From the NCBI GenBank assembly GCA_934155645.1, contig CAKPHC010000002.1:1-64000 (forward strand): a stretch of DNA of 64,000 bases, read 5' to 3'. Source of the DNA: an uncultured Bacilli bacterium. Its GTDB lineage: Bacteria > Bacillota_I > Bacilli_A > RF39 > UBA660. This document shows positions 26,997 through 36,379 of the stretch, piece by piece. Position 1 is the stretch's first letter. Each line of letters starts with the position of its first letter. The position numbers and the translations under genes are program-made. Under the pieces are notes generated by a model, which was not told where the DNA came from, searched no databases, and was given only the letters and a program-made list of their open reading frames with translations.

Positions 26997-27426
26997 AACG
27001 AGATAATACCTCCTCTTGTTTAGCAAACATAACTTCTTCTTCTTCCTTAGTCATATGATCATATCCAAGTAAATGTAATAATCCATGCACTGCTAGAAAA
27101 GATAATTCCCTTTTAAAAGAGTGACCATATTCTAAAGCTTGACTTTTCACTTTATCTAAGCAAATATAAATATCACCTAATACACGATAATTATCTAAAT
27201 TAAAAGTCTTATCATCTTCTAAAGCAAAACTAATAACATCCGTTACACGATCAATATTACGATAATTCTTATTTAGTTCATGAATAAAATCACTTGTTAC
27301 AATAATAACGTTAAACTCTCCATCCCCTAGTTTTTCATCTTTACAAACATTTTCTAATAATTCCTTTAATTCTTTTAATTCATTATCAAGATTTTCTTCT
27401 GTTTGATTAGCTACTTCTATATTCAT
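26980..27426 (-). CDS. ybeY: Endoribonuclease YbeY (rRNA maturation)
   Basis: 148 residues from ATG 27426. Zinc motif HGLLHLLGYDH near residue 113 and the segment TDVISFAL are typical. YbeY takes part in 16S rRNA 3' end processing and ribosome quality control. GGAGG lies 5 nt before this ATG and the vanZ stop overlaps it (TAATG). Confidence 0.95.
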   Translation of the reverse strand: MNIEVANQTEENLDNELKELKELLENVCKDEKLGDGEFNVIIVTSDFIHELNKNYRNIDRVTDVISFALEDDKTFNLDNYRVLGDIYICLDKVKSQALEYGHSFKRELSFLAVHGLLHLLGYDHMTKEEEEVMFAKQEEVLSRYGIER

Positions 27427-28052
27427 TAAATCCTCCATATTATATATACAATTAATAAAACAAATGTTGATACTGATAATATATCTAAAAATACATTATT
27501 TTTAAAGAACTTTGGTAAAAGATTAGATATCTTGTCCAAGCATCTATAGAAAAGGAATCCTAGCATACCTCCAGCAACATTTAATAAAATGTCATCTACA
27601 TCAAAAACACGTCCTATCATAAGTTGAGTACACTCAATTGATACAGATGCTAAAGTTACTAATAAAAGAGCACTCCAAGGTTTCTTTAAATCAGCATAAA
27701 GTGTTGCAAAATAACCATAAGGTATAAACATTAAAACGTTTCCTATAATATTTTTTACAAATAATCTATCACCAAAGTTATATCTAAGTATTTCTCTAAA
27801 AGGTACAAAATTATTACTACCTACAGTATTTATATCTTGAAAAGTTACTACTTGGAACAAGCACAAAATATAAAGAACAAACGTAAGTAAAAGAATTTCT
27901 TTATGCAAAACAAACTCTTCTTTTCTCTTTAAAAGATATGCTAATCTAACTGATGCGATTAACACAATTGAAATAAATAACATTGGCCATGTAAGTTGTA
28001 AAACATATCCTAATGTATTATCTAAAGAAGATAAAATATCGCAATATAACAT
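27426..28052 (-). CDS. VanZ-like membrane protein
   Basis: About 208 residues, five or so hydrophobic segments. VanZ motifs: NFVPFREI, NIIGNVLMFIPYGYF and SIECTQLMIGRVFDVDDILLNVAGGMLGF. VanZ gives low-level teicoplanin resistance in enterococci; most homologues are of unknown role. Its place between yqfD and ybeY, where phoH and yqfF lie in Bacillus, is unusual. ATG 28052 behind AGGTGAT is preferred to the upstream GTG. Confidence 0.8.
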   Translation of the reverse strand: MLYCDILSSLDNTLGYVLQLTWPMLFISIVLIASVRLAYLLKRKEEFVLHKEILLLTFVLYILCLFQVVTFQDINTVGSNNFVPFREILRYNFGDRLFVKNIIGNVLMFIPYGYFATLYADLKKPWSALLLVTLASVSIECTQLMIGRVFDVDDILLNVAGGMLGFLFYRCLDKISNLLPKFFKNNVFLDILSVSTFVLLIVYIIWRI

Positions 28053-28061
28053 ACATATCAC

Positions 28062-29219
28062 CTACCCATTATTATTTATTTCTTCTATCTTTGCATAAGA
28101 AGTAATATCTTCATACACTTTAAAAAACACTGACACTATTATTTTACTATTATTTTGCCTAGTTTTCAATTTCTTTTCCATTAATATTTTCTCTTCATCG
28201 TTAAATTTTACGGATAGTTTTTCTCTTGCTAAGTCTAAAGCCTTATCAATTGCTTCATCATAAGTATAAACTTCATCTATTACTCTTAATTCACTTTCCT
28301 TATTAAAACTTAATTTTATAGGTAATATGTTGTTCTTAAAAATAATGTTTTCTTTAATTCTTTTGTTTTTATAAGGAAACAAGTCTAATATAGAGATTTC
28401 CTTCCTAAAAAGAGTAAAAGTTAAAGCATTTTTATTTTTACCTGTTAAATATTCTTCCCTATATACTAAAGGCATTTCTACATTTACCGTATACCATACT
28501 TCAGCATATACATTACCCTCTGCTGCTACTTTGTTTTTTACTTCTTCTCTTTTAGTAATACTTCCACTAATTATAATATCTCCTTTTTTGACATATTCAT
28601 TAGTTCTTTTAACGATTTCACCACGCGATGCATCAACATGCATAATAATTCCATCTTTTTTAGCAACTACATTTCTAGGTTCATCATTATTAGTTATATC
28701 ATTAATAATACGTTCCTCAACTCTTACAATATACTTAACCCCAACTCGTTCTATTTCTAACCACTCTAACTTATCTTTATTATTCTCTAATATCTTCTTA
28801 ACTATAGATTCTTGTTTACTAAAAGGTATAACAAAATTATATTTTTCTATTTTATATCGCTTTAATTCTTTATAAATAAGATTTCTAATATCTTGCTTAC
28901 GATGTATTACTTCAACTTCAAATATTACATTAGTAAGAAAAAAAAGAAAACAAAAACCTATTAAAATGGAAATAATAAAGATAGAGTACTTTTTTAATAA
29001 ATACTTGTATTTTGCAACCCCATATAATCTTGTTAATTTAATTTCATATATTGTTTTAATTTCTAATAATTTTAAATAATCTTTTTTATTTAACTTTATA
29101 CATACACCATCTTGGTCATATACTATTTCTAATAAATCTATTTTTTTACGATACAAGGTCTTAATAAAACGTTTTAAATCTCTACCTTCTATTCTAACTT
29201 CATATACACTGTTGAACAC
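28062..29219 (-). CDS. yqfD: Sporulation protein YqfD
   Basis: 385 residues: N-terminal cytosolic domain, one membrane segment (about 94-113), and a long extracellular part with the YqfD pattern (VVAKKDGIIMHVDASRGEIVKRTNEYVKKGDIIISG). In Bacillus and Clostridium yqfD is a sigma E gene paired with yqfC and required for engulfment-stage development. yqfC is immediately upstream here, which confirms the call. Confidence 0.88.
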   Translation of the reverse strand: MFNSVYEVRIEGRDLKRFIKTLYRKKIDLLEIVYDQDGVCIKLNKKDYLKLLEIKTIYEIKLTRLYGVAKYKYLLKKYSIFIISILIGFCFLFFLTNVIFEVEVIHRKQDIRNLIYKELKRYKIEKYNFVIPFSKQESIVKKILENNKDKLEWLEIERVGVKYIVRVEERIINDITNNDEPRNVVAKKDGIIMHVDASRGEIVKRTNEYVKKGDIIISGSITKREEVKNKVAAEGNVYAEVWYTVNVEMPLVYREEYLTGKNKNALTFTLFRKEISILDLFPYKNKRIKENIIFKNNILPIKLSFNKESELRVIDEVYTYDEAIDKALDLAREKLSVKFNDEEKILMEKKLKTRQNNSKIIVSVFFKVYEDITSYAKIEEINNNG

Positions 29220-29223
29220 ACAA

Positions 29224-29457
29224 TCACTCCAGTTCTAAGTTTTTAATGTTTCCAGTGATTAATATTTCGTTATCTAATAACTTATTTACTGATAAATTAT
29301 CTCCTTTAATTATAATCATCCCTTTTTTGTACTTAATAGAGATTCTATTATCTTCTAGTGAAATAACATCATCATAATTTACAATATTAATCTTTCCATC
29401 ATATATATTAATTCGCCACTCATTATCATTTATAAAACTTCTTAAGTTATTTAACAC
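29224..29457 (-). CDS. yqfC: Sporulation protein YqfC (YabP family)
   Basis: 77 residues with the YabP/YqfC pattern: I.D....I..Y.V.YD, then RISIKYKKGMIIIKGDNLSVNKLLDNEILITG.I..LE. YabP-family proteins support spore coat assembly. The start is GTG 29457 with AGGTGG 5 nt upstream. 4 nt separate it from yqfD. It opens the long yqfC-to-recO operon; I cannot identify a clear sigma E promoter. Confidence 0.82.
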   Translation of the reverse strand: MLNNLRSFINDNEWRINIYDGKINIVNYDDVISLEDNRISIKYKKGMIIIKGDNLSVNKLLDNEILITGNIKNLELE

Positions 29458-29480
29458 ATTACCACCTGTATAAATATATG

Positions 29481-29506
29481 AAAAAAAGACTAAATATATT
29501 AGTCTT
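29481..29506 (-). terminator. Terminator of yqeY
   Basis: Minus strand AAGACTAA-5 nt-TTAGTCTT stem followed by a T run at the yqeY stop codon. Confidence 0.8.
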
Positions 29507-29948
29507 ATAATGAACTTAATTTTTCTTTGATTTTTTCACTAACTAACTTCATATCTGCTTTACCTTTAACTCTAGGAGTAACTTCTTTCATAATTAATCC
29601 CATATCTTTAGGAGATGTTGGATTAACTATTGCAAATACTTCGTCTAAAACATTATTTATCTCCTCTTCAGTTAGTTGAACAGGTAAATATTCTTTTAAT
29701 ATTTTAATTTCTTCTTCATTTTTCTCTACTAAATCATTTCTATTAGCTTTAGCAAATTCACTAATTGAATCATTTCTTAATTTAATTTGTTTAGATATTG
29801 TATCAATTAGTAATTCATCATTAACTTCTACTTTTTTATTAATTGACTCTAGTTGCATAGCACCTTTAACCATCCTTAAAACAGTAAGTCTTAATTGGTC
29901 TTTTTCCTTCATAGCAGTAATAATATCTTTATTAAACTTCTCTAACAT
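29505..29948 (-). CDS. yqeY: GatB/YqeY domain protein
   Basis: 147 residues with the YqeY pattern: K..D..RL..LRM....., ELLIDTISKQIKLRNDSI, KEYLPVQLTEEEI and KDMGLIMKEVTPRVKGKADMKLVSEKIK. The domain occurs in GatB tail regions of the tRNA amidotransferase; free YqeY probably binds RNA or assists aminoacylation. In Bacilli it follows rpsU, as here, with one extra gene between. Confidence 0.93.
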   Translation of the reverse strand: MLEKFNKDIITAMKEKDQLRLTVLRMVKGAMQLESINKKVEVNDELLIDTISKQIKLRNDSISEFAKANRNDLVEKNEEEIKILKEYLPVQLTEEEINNVLDEVFAIVNPTSPKDMGLIMKEVTPRVKGKADMKLVSEKIKEKLSSL

Positions 29949-29950
29949 TT

Positions 29951-30481
29951 TTAATCCTCCTTATTATATTCTTCATATATATCAATTAATTTTTGATGTT
30001 CTTGATATAATTTTTTATAATTTTTGCTTTTTTCAAACGACAATACTTTTCCTCTTATTGTTATAGGAAACATCTCTTTAATACTTGTTTTATATTTATT
30101 TCCATCTTTTGGTATTTTATAATCTATTATTTTATATTCATCGTTAGTAGTATCTATAATTATTACATACGGCATGCTTGTTGCTGATAACTTTTCTAAT
30201 GTTCCATCTTTATCGATATATTCTTCAAATATTACCCAAAGATAAACTTCTAATTTATCATCATTAAATCTATCACCAAAGTAATATGTAGATAAGAAAG
30301 TCATGCTGTTATCACTACTAGGGACATCAAGATTATGAATATATGCCTCTATTTCATTTTTAGTTTTAGTAGATAACTTCTTATCAAAGTTAAAGAAGTT
30401 ACCTCTTAATATAAATGTTACAATAACAGATAATGCAATAATTAAAATACCAATTATTATATTTTTTACTATCTTCTTCAT
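29951..30481 (-). CDS. Hypothetical membrane-anchored protein
   Basis: Family not recognised. 176 residues from ATG 30481 (AGGAG just upstream); a Lys-rich start and one membrane helix (about 8-26) are followed by an extracellular mixed alpha/beta domain with IIDTTNDEYKIIDYKIPKDGN, similar in feel to small PepSY- or DUF4825-type envelope domains, but no motif settles it. It lies between rpsU and yqeY, 2 nt from yqeY, and is likely cotranscribed with it. Confidence 0.65.
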   Translation of the reverse strand: MKKIVKNIIIGILIIALSVIVTFILRGNFFNFDKKLSTKTKNEIEAYIHNLDVPSSDNSMTFLSTYYFGDRFNDDKLEVYLWVIFEEYIDKDGTLEKLSATSMPYVIIIDTTNDEYKIIDYKIPKDGNKYKTSIKEMFPITIRGKVLSFEKSKNYKKLYQEHQKLIDIYEEYNKED

Positions 30482-30495
30482 AGGACTCCTACTAT

Positions 30496-30523
30496 TAAAA
30501 AGAGGACTAATCTCTATTAGCCC
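30496..30523 (-). terminator. Terminator at the 3' end of rpsU
   Basis: Minus strand GGGCTAAT-4 nt-ATTAGTCC stem followed by a T-rich tail; the rpsU stop lies in the stem. Partial read-through to yqeY is likely. Confidence 0.7.
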
Positions 30524-30701
30524 TACTATTTCTTTTACGTGCATTTTTAATTCCAGCTTTTTTAGCTTCTCTTCTTCTTACTCCTGGTTTGTCATAACAT
30601 TCTCTTTTTTTACATTCAGAAGGGACTCCATTTCTAGCTAATTGTCTATTAAATTTTTTAATAGCTAAATCCAAATTACCTTTAACAGCCACTTGTGTCA
30701 T
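30507..30701 (-). CDS. rpsU: 30S ribosomal protein S21
   Basis: 64 residues from ATG 30701: TQVAVKGNLDLAIKKFNRQL, CKKRECYDKPGVRRREAKK and a basic tail are S21 hallmarks. GGAGGGGAG lies upstream of this ATG; the longer frame would start inside the ribosome binding site. Own promoter at 30738-30766. Confidence 0.96.
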   Translation of the reverse strand: MTQVAVKGNLDLAIKKFNRQLARNGVPSECKKRECYDKPGVRRREAKKAGIKNARKRNSRANRD

Positions 30702-30737
30702 TTTGTTCTCCCCTCCTTCCGTCATTTACTACCAAAA

Positions 30738-30766
30738 ATTATAGCACAATAAATAGTAATATTCAA
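30738..30766 (-). promoter_or_regulatory. Promoter of rpsU
   Basis: Minus strand TTGAAT (30761-30766), 17 bp, TATAAT (30738-30743). Confidence 0.7.
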
Positions 30767-30787
30767 GAAAATTATACGTAAAATATG

Positions 30788-30820
30788 AAAAAAAACGACA
30801 AAATTCGTTAAAATTGCCGT
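30788..30820 (-). terminator. Terminator of the parE-parC unit
   Basis: Minus strand stem pairing TTGTCGT (30795-30801) with ACGGCAA (30814-30820), with one G-U pair, followed by eight T. Confidence 0.7.
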
Positions 30821-30822
30821 CT

Positions 30823-33345
30823 TTATTCATCAATATTGATAAAATCATCAATTGTCATTAGTCTATCATCTATCTCTTTTAGTGATACTTTTTTCTTTTC
30901 AACTATCTCTTCTTCCTTCTTTTCTACCACTAAATCATCCTTCTTAGTAAGTTCGCTTACTACAAAAACTTCTTTAATTTTATCTTTGCTGATAACAGAA
31001 CCAGTAGAATATCTATCCATTATAGCAATTTCAGTTAACTTAATAGTTTTAATATCATTACCTTTAAGTCCTATAAAGTCTTTTTGTGGAAGAACAAGTG
31101 CTTTTATAGTACGATATGGATTAGTTTTAACCTCTCTTAATAATAGAAGTCCTCTCTTAGCTCTTGATAATTTTTCAAATTCTGATAATTTAACTCGTTT
31201 AGCAGTAGATTTATCAGTGATAATAGTAACATATTCAACTTCACTAGCATTAAAGTTAGAAACAGATACTACAAAATCATCTTTTAAGTTAATAGATTTA
31301 ACACCACTAGTTCTAATTCCTACTTCCGGAATATCACTAACATCGAACCACAATCCATATGATTTATTAGTAGCAATAAAGATATCATTATTATTGGCAA
31401 CAAAAGCATCAATTACTTTATCATCTTCTTTTAGTTTAATTGCTGTTAATGGTTTAGAATACCTTAATGATTTAAACTCTTTTAAAGGAGTTCTCTTAAT
31501 CATACCATTACGAGTAGAAACAACAATATCAAGTGGTAAATCAAAGTTAGTAACTGGTACTACTGATATAATTCTTTCATCACTATCAATCTTAATAACA
31601 TTACTAATATGTTTTCCTAAATCTTTCCATACACATACTGGTAATGTATGAACAGGTACATATAGATAGTTACCTAAATTAGTAAACATTAATAATGTAT
31701 CCATAGTATTAAGTTCATAAAGTCCTAAAGCATAATCACCATCTTTTAATGTTACTTCTTCCGGATTAGATGATTGGTAACTTCTTAGAGAAGTACGTTT
31801 AACATATCCATCTTTAGTAACTGCTACTATCACATCCTCTTTTGGAATCATTTCTGTTGTATCAATCTTAATATCAGAAATAACATCTTCAATTGAACTC
31901 TTTCTAGGAGTAGCATATTCTTTCTTTATTTTTCTTAGTTCATCTTTCATAACTGATTTTAATACTTCTTCATTATCTAAAATCTTTTGTAAGCCTGCTA
32001 CTAATATATTTAAGTTTTTTAATTCTTCTTCTAACAAGGTTACATCAGTATTAGTTAATCTATATAATTGTAAAGTAATTATTGCTTCAGCTTGTTCTAC
32101 AGTAAAATCAAATTCTTTAACTAGGTTATCTCTAGCATCTCCTTTATTTTTACTAGAACGAATAACTTTAATTACTTCATCTAGAATAGAAATACATTTA
32201 ATTAGACCTTCTACTATATGAAGCCTAGCTTTAGCATGATCAAGGTCAAATCTAGTTCTACGTAGTATTACTTCTTTTTGATGTACTATATAAGCATCAA
32301 GCATTTCAATGATACCTAATTGTTTTGGTCTACGATTAACTATTGCAATCATATTAAAGTTATAAGATATTTGTAAATCTGTATTCTTTAATAAATAGTT
32401 TAAAACCATATCACGGTTACAATCTTTCTTTAAATCAATACAGATACGAAGCCCATCTTTATCACTTTCATCTCTTACATCAAGCATTCCATCTATTTTT
32501 TTATCAAGTCTTATCTCATCAATACGGCGTACTAATTGTGCTTTATTAACTTCAAATGGTATTTCAGTAATAACTAATGCAAGTTTGCCTTTACCTTCTT
32601 CAAAGTTAGTGCGTGATTTAATAATTACTCTACCACGACCATTAGTATAAGCACTTCTAATACCATCAATACCACAAACAATACCACCAGTAGGAAAATC
32701 CGGTCCCCCTACTATTTCCATAATCGTATCAAGTCTACAATTAGGACTGTCAATACGTTTAATAGTGGCATCACATACTTCACCTAAATTATGTGGTGGT
32801 ATATTTGTAGCATAACCTGCTGAAATACCTGTAGCTCCATTTACTAAAAGGTTAGGAAATTTAGCTGGCAACACAGTAGGTTCTAACTCCGTATCATCAA
32901 AGTTAGGAGCCATCTCAACTGTATTTCTATCTAAATCTTTCAATAATTCATTACTAATTTTAGCAAGACGTGCTTCAGTGTAACGCATTGCCGCAGGACT
33001 ATCTCCATCCATAGAACCATTATTACCATGCATATCTATATATGGAGTAGATTGTTTCCACCATTGACTCATTCTAACCATTGCATCATATATACTAGAG
33101 TCACCATGTGGATGGTAATTACCCATTACATTACCTACTGTTTTAGCACTCTTACGATATGGTTTATCATAAGTATTCTTATCTTTATACATACCAAATA
33201 ATATTCTACGTTGAACTGGTTTTAATCCATCTCTAACATCTGGTATCGCACGATCTTGAATAATATACTTAGAATATCTTCCAAATCTTTCTCCCATTAT
33301 TTCTTCTAATGAATAATCATAAATTTTGTTTAAGAGATCTTTCAC
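30823..33345 (-). CDS. parC: DNA topoisomerase IV subunit A
   Basis: 840 residues. The active-site Tyr122 lies in AAMRYTEARL; the quinolone region reads HPHGDSSIYDAMVR. GNNGSMDGDSPAAMRY and the absence of a GyrA-box (QRRGGKG) in the beta-propeller tail favour ParC over GyrA, as does the neighbouring parE. It decatenates daughter chromosomes. The last 40 residues are a charged Lys/Glu tail. One small unknown gene separates it from parE. Confidence 0.92.
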   Translation of the reverse strand: MKDLLNKIYDYSLEEIMGERFGRYSKYIIQDRAIPDVRDGLKPVQRRILFGMYKDKNTYDKPYRKSAKTVGNVMGNYHPHGDSSIYDAMVRMSQWWKQSTPYIDMHGNNGSMDGDSPAAMRYTEARLAKISNELLKDLDRNTVEMAPNFDDTELEPTVLPAKFPNLLVNGATGISAGYATNIPPHNLGEVCDATIKRIDSPNCRLDTIMEIVGGPDFPTGGIVCGIDGIRSAYTNGRGRVIIKSRTNFEEGKGKLALVITEIPFEVNKAQLVRRIDEIRLDKKIDGMLDVRDESDKDGLRICIDLKKDCNRDMVLNYLLKNTDLQISYNFNMIAIVNRRPKQLGIIEMLDAYIVHQKEVILRRTRFDLDHAKARLHIVEGLIKCISILDEVIKVIRSSKNKGDARDNLVKEFDFTVEQAEAIITLQLYRLTNTDVTLLEEELKNLNILVAGLQKILDNEEVLKSVMKDELRKIKKEYATPRKSSIEDVISDIKIDTTEMIPKEDVIVAVTKDGYVKRTSLRSYQSSNPEEVTLKDGDYALGLYELNTMDTLLMFTNLGNYLYVPVHTLPVCVWKDLGKHISNVIKIDSDERIISVVPVTNFDLPLDIVVSTRNGMIKRTPLKEFKSLRYSKPLTAIKLKEDDKVIDAFVANNNDIFIATNKSYGLWFDVSDIPEVGIRTSGVKSINLKDDFVVSVSNFNASEVEYVTIITDKSTAKRVKLSEFEKLSRAKRGLLLLREVKTNPYRTIKALVLPQKDFIGLKGNDIKTIKLTEIAIMDRYSTGSVISKDKIKEVFVVSELTKKDDLVVEKKEEEIVEKKKVSLKEIDDRLMTIDDFINIDE

Positions 33346-33353
33346 ATTATCAC

Positions 33354-33776
33354 CTATTTTCCATAACTATAACTTAAACTGTCTACATCGCCCTCTTGAT
33401 CTAATAAGTAATTATATGTATTTATATAAGTCTTATCGATACTACAATCATGTTTACTAGCAATTTCATTAATTATTTTACCAGTAAAGATTAAATTCAA
33501 ATGATTCGCATGTTCCATCTCAGATAAATCCCTTCTTGGATAATCATCTTGATATCTAACAAATGCTGCTTCTAAATCACTTGGCATTATCTTTCTCATC
33601 ATATTCATATATCTAAAAGTAGATTTTTCATCATCTTTAGAGAAAAATATTTCTTCTATATCTTTAATAGAAATACGTCCTTCTTCTAACAAATAATGAA
33701 AAGTCATACCAAATTTACTAAATTCCGTTAATCTTTCACTTAACTTCATCGTTGTTTTCTTATCTGTTATTAACAT
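33354..33776 (-). CDS. Hypothetical protein between parE and parC
   Basis: 140 residues, no membrane segment, no known motif. Mostly helical by composition, with FRYMNMMRKIMPSDLEAAFVRYQDDYPRRDLSEMEHANHLN in the middle and acidic ends (this is described, not quoted as a family motif). Gaps of 20 nt to parE and 8 nt to parC suggest one transcript. The start is uncertain: ATG 33776 or the in-frame ATG at 33749; neither has a strong ribosome binding site. Confidence 0.6.
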   Translation of the reverse strand: MLITDKKTTMKLSERLTEFSKFGMTFHYLLEEGRISIKDIEEIFFSKDDEKSTFRYMNMMRKIMPSDLEAAFVRYQDDYPRRDLSEMEHANHLNLIFTGKIINEIASKHDCSIDKTYINTYNYLLDQEGDVDSLSYSYGK

Positions 33777-33796
33777 TTTACTACCACACTGCTTTC

Positions 33797-35698
33797 CTAA
33801 ATTTTATATTCATCTTCAAGCGAGAACTCAACATTCTCTTCAATCCATTCTTTTCTTGGTTCAACACTATCTCCCATTAAGACACTTACTCTTTTTTCAA
33901 CTAAAGAAGCATCTTCAATGTTTACTCTAATTAAACTTCTTGTATCAGGATTCATTGTTGTTTCTGCTAATTGGTCAGCATTCATTTCACCAAGACCCTT
34001 ATATCTTTGAATTTCACATTTACGATTACCAACTTTTTCTTTCATTTCTTCGATACTATAAGCGTACTCCGTTTCTTTACCACATGTAATCTTAAATAGT
34101 GGTGGCAATGCAATATAAAGTTTACCAGCTTCCACCAATGGCCGCATATATCTATAAAAGAAAGTTAAAAGTAAACACTGAATATGAGCTCCATCATCAT
34201 CAGCATCGGTCATTATTATAACTTTATCGTATTCACAATCATCTATTTCAAAGTTAGGCCCATATCCTGCACCAACTGTATAAATAATTGTATTAATTTC
34301 TTCATTTTTAAATATATCATCAAGTTTAGCTTTCTCTGTATTAATAACTTTACCTCTTAAAGGTAAGATAGCTTGGAACTTACGATCACGTCCCTGTTTA
34401 GCAGAACCGCCGGCAGAATCACCCTCTACTAAGAATAATTCATTTTTTAATTTATTTCTTGTTTGAGCTGGAGTTAACTTACCAGATAAAGTACGTTCTT
34501 TTTTATTAGATGTTTTACCTTTACGAGCTTCTTCTCTTGCTTTTCTAGCTGCCTCTCTTGCAGTTTTACTTTTTAAAGATTTTTCAATAATATCTGTAGC
34601 AACCTTCTTATTTTCTTCTAAAAAGAATTGCAATTTCTCAGATACAATCGCTTCAACAGCAGTTCTAGCAGTCGGAGTACCAAGTTTACCTTTAGTTTGA
34701 CCTTCAAATTGTAACAAAGCTTCAGGAATTTTTAAACTAATAACAGCAGTAAGTCCTTCTCTTACATCGCTACCTTCAAAAGCCTTATCTTTTCCTTTAA
34801 TATATCCGTTGTTTTTAGCATAGTCATTAAAAGCCCTAGTAAGTGCTGTTTTAAATCCTACTTCGTGACTACCGCCATCAATAGTTTTAACGTTATTTAC
34901 AAAAGAAACAATGTTTTCATTATAAGTATCAGTATACTGCATAGCAATATCTACTTCAATCTTATCTTTAACGCCTTCAAAACTTATTACTTTATGTAAT
35001 ACATTTTTATCTTCATTTAAGTAATTAACAAACTCAGTCAAGCCTTTTTCATAACAATATTTATTAACTCTACCTGTTTCTTCATCAATTACTTCTATCG
35101 TTAATCCTTTAATTAAAAATGCTGATTCCTGCATCCTTTCACATATTGTTGTAAAAGAAAAGGAAGTAGTAGAAAATATTTCATCATCGGGTAAAAAACG
35201 AACCGTTGTACCAGTTCTATTAGTAGTTCCTATTTTCTTTAAAGGAATCTTTGTTTTACCACCATCTTCAAATCTAATGAAGTATTCACTTTTATCACGT
35301 TTAATTGTAACTTCCATCCATTTACTTAAAGCATTAACAACAGAAGCACCAACGCCGTGTAATCCCCCTGACACTTTATAGCCTGCTTCTTCAAATTTAC
35401 CACCAGCATGAAGAACAGTATAAATAACTTCAGGAGTAGACATTCCTGAAGAGTGCATACCAGTAGGAACACCACGACCATGGTCTTCAACACTAACACT
35501 GCCATCTTTATGAAGAGTAACTCTAATTAAGTCACCATAACCATTCATCATTTCATCGATTGAGTTATCAACGATTTCCCAAACAAGATGATGTAATCCT
35601 TTTTTATCTGTTGATCCAATATACATACCAGGACGTTTTCTAACCGCTTCTAGTCCTTCAAGTATCTTAATGGAATTTTCATCATATTTTAATGCCAT
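33797..35698 (-). CDS. parE: DNA topoisomerase IV subunit B
   Basis: 633 residues. GHKL ATPase motifs: HHLVWEIVDNSIDE (Trp as in ParE, where GyrB has Tyr), DHGRGVP, GLHGVG. TOPRIM motifs: EGDSAGG and DADDDGAH; PLRGKVINTEKA is ParE-like. With ParC it forms topoisomerase IV. A TATAAT box lies about 20 nt before the ATG; AGGAG precedes it. Confidence 0.95.
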   Translation of the reverse strand: MALKYDENSIKILEGLEAVRKRPGMYIGSTDKKGLHHLVWEIVDNSIDEMMNGYGDLIRVTLHKDGSVSVEDHGRGVPTGMHSSGMSTPEVIYTVLHAGGKFEEAGYKVSGGLHGVGASVVNALSKWMEVTIKRDKSEYFIRFEDGGKTKIPLKKIGTTNRTGTTVRFLPDDEIFSTTSFSFTTICERMQESAFLIKGLTIEVIDEETGRVNKYCYEKGLTEFVNYLNEDKNVLHKVISFEGVKDKIEVDIAMQYTDTYNENIVSFVNNVKTIDGGSHEVGFKTALTRAFNDYAKNNGYIKGKDKAFEGSDVREGLTAVISLKIPEALLQFEGQTKGKLGTPTARTAVEAIVSEKLQFFLEENKKVATDIIEKSLKSKTAREAARKAREEARKGKTSNKKERTLSGKLTPAQTRNKLKNELFLVEGDSAGGSAKQGRDRKFQAILPLRGKVINTEKAKLDDIFKNEEINTIIYTVGAGYGPNFEIDDCEYDKVIIMTDADDDGAHIQCLLLTFFYRYMRPLVEAGKLYIALPPLFKITCGKETEYAYSIEEMKEKVGNRKCEIQRYKGLGEMNADQLAETTMNPDTRSLIRVNIEDASLVEKRVSVLMGDSVEPRKEWIEENVEFSLEDEYKI

Positions 35699-35754
35699 AC
35701 TATCATCTCCTAATCCATTATAGCAAAAATTATTTCAAAAAAAAAGAAGAATTG

Positions 35755-35910
35755 ACCTTTTTTGAGAACCAATAACAAATTAAAATTTGTCACTTTGGTT
35801 GTCACCAACCAAAATTCCTACTTCATAGATAGAGTATCCTCTATTCTCCATAGGCTTAAATTCTGATAGTCGCTACCGTACTTACTAATCATTTTCTTCT
35901 TATTTCTTAA
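35755..35910 (-). mobile_element. Relic of an IS200/IS605-type right end (omega-RNA-like)
   Basis: No ORF here. Read on the minus strand the stretch contains, in order, ACGGTAGCGACTATC, a TTTAAGCCTATGGAG segment, GGATACTCTATC, GAAGTAGGAAT and an inverted TTGGTTG/CAACCAA hairpin. This order (GGTAGCGA ... AAGCCTATGGAG ... GAAG-AGGAAT ... hairpin) is what I recall for the 3' end of tnpB plus its guide RNA scaffold in Firmicutes IS605-family elements. The tnpB coding part upstream (35910-36090) is not open in any frame, so only the end survives. Based on memory of the family, not on a search. Confidence 0.5.
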
Positions 35911-36090
35911 TTGTTATAACTACAATTCCTTCAATAATTGTTAAAACAATTTTATGAGTTTTATACCAATTCCATCTCTCTAATCACCATTAGAATTTAC
36001 AAGCAAGCGTTTGTAAATATAAATATATGTTTTTTAAGTCATAACTTTTAAAGAAGCGTAAACTTGTTTATTATGCATCTTTATCACATA

Positions 36091-36350
36091 TTATTTCTTG
36101 TACATAATAAACGTACTTTCCTTATGTACAAAAAACAAGTGTCTATCGCCAAGATAGACAGGTTCGATTACATATAGGTCACTTGAAGTAACAGTTCCTT
36201 TACTAACTGTTACTGTTGATTTTAAATTGATAGTTGGGTGCACTTCTTTTTCCCGTAGGCGAGATTGCCATCCGCGATACCACCGGCATCCACATACCAA
36301 ACGTAAGCAATAGAAGCAGAGTTGAAGGGCCTATTGTAGCATTCACCCTA
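36091..36350 (-). pseudogene. Fragment of a surface-protein C-terminal domain (frameshifted cassette)
   Basis: Two frames together give the C-terminal end of the A/B/C surface family: PFNSASIAYVWYVDAGG and NLAYGK from about 36340 to 36255, then, after a shift at an AAAAAG run near 36250, EVHPTINLKSTVTVSKG to 36091. No start, no stalk and no promoter. The upstream half is richer in G+C than its surroundings and rich in NNC codons, like the variable patch of gene B just upstream. It may be a dead paralogue or a donor cassette for recombination (inference). Confidence 0.65.
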
Positions 36351-36379
36351 TATATATAAATTTTATATACCATAGTTTT

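Noticed and set aside
36165..36190. GGTTCGATT string that resembles a tRNA T-arm
   Set aside because: No acceptor stem, D-arm or anticodon arm around it; it is inside the surface cassette fragment.
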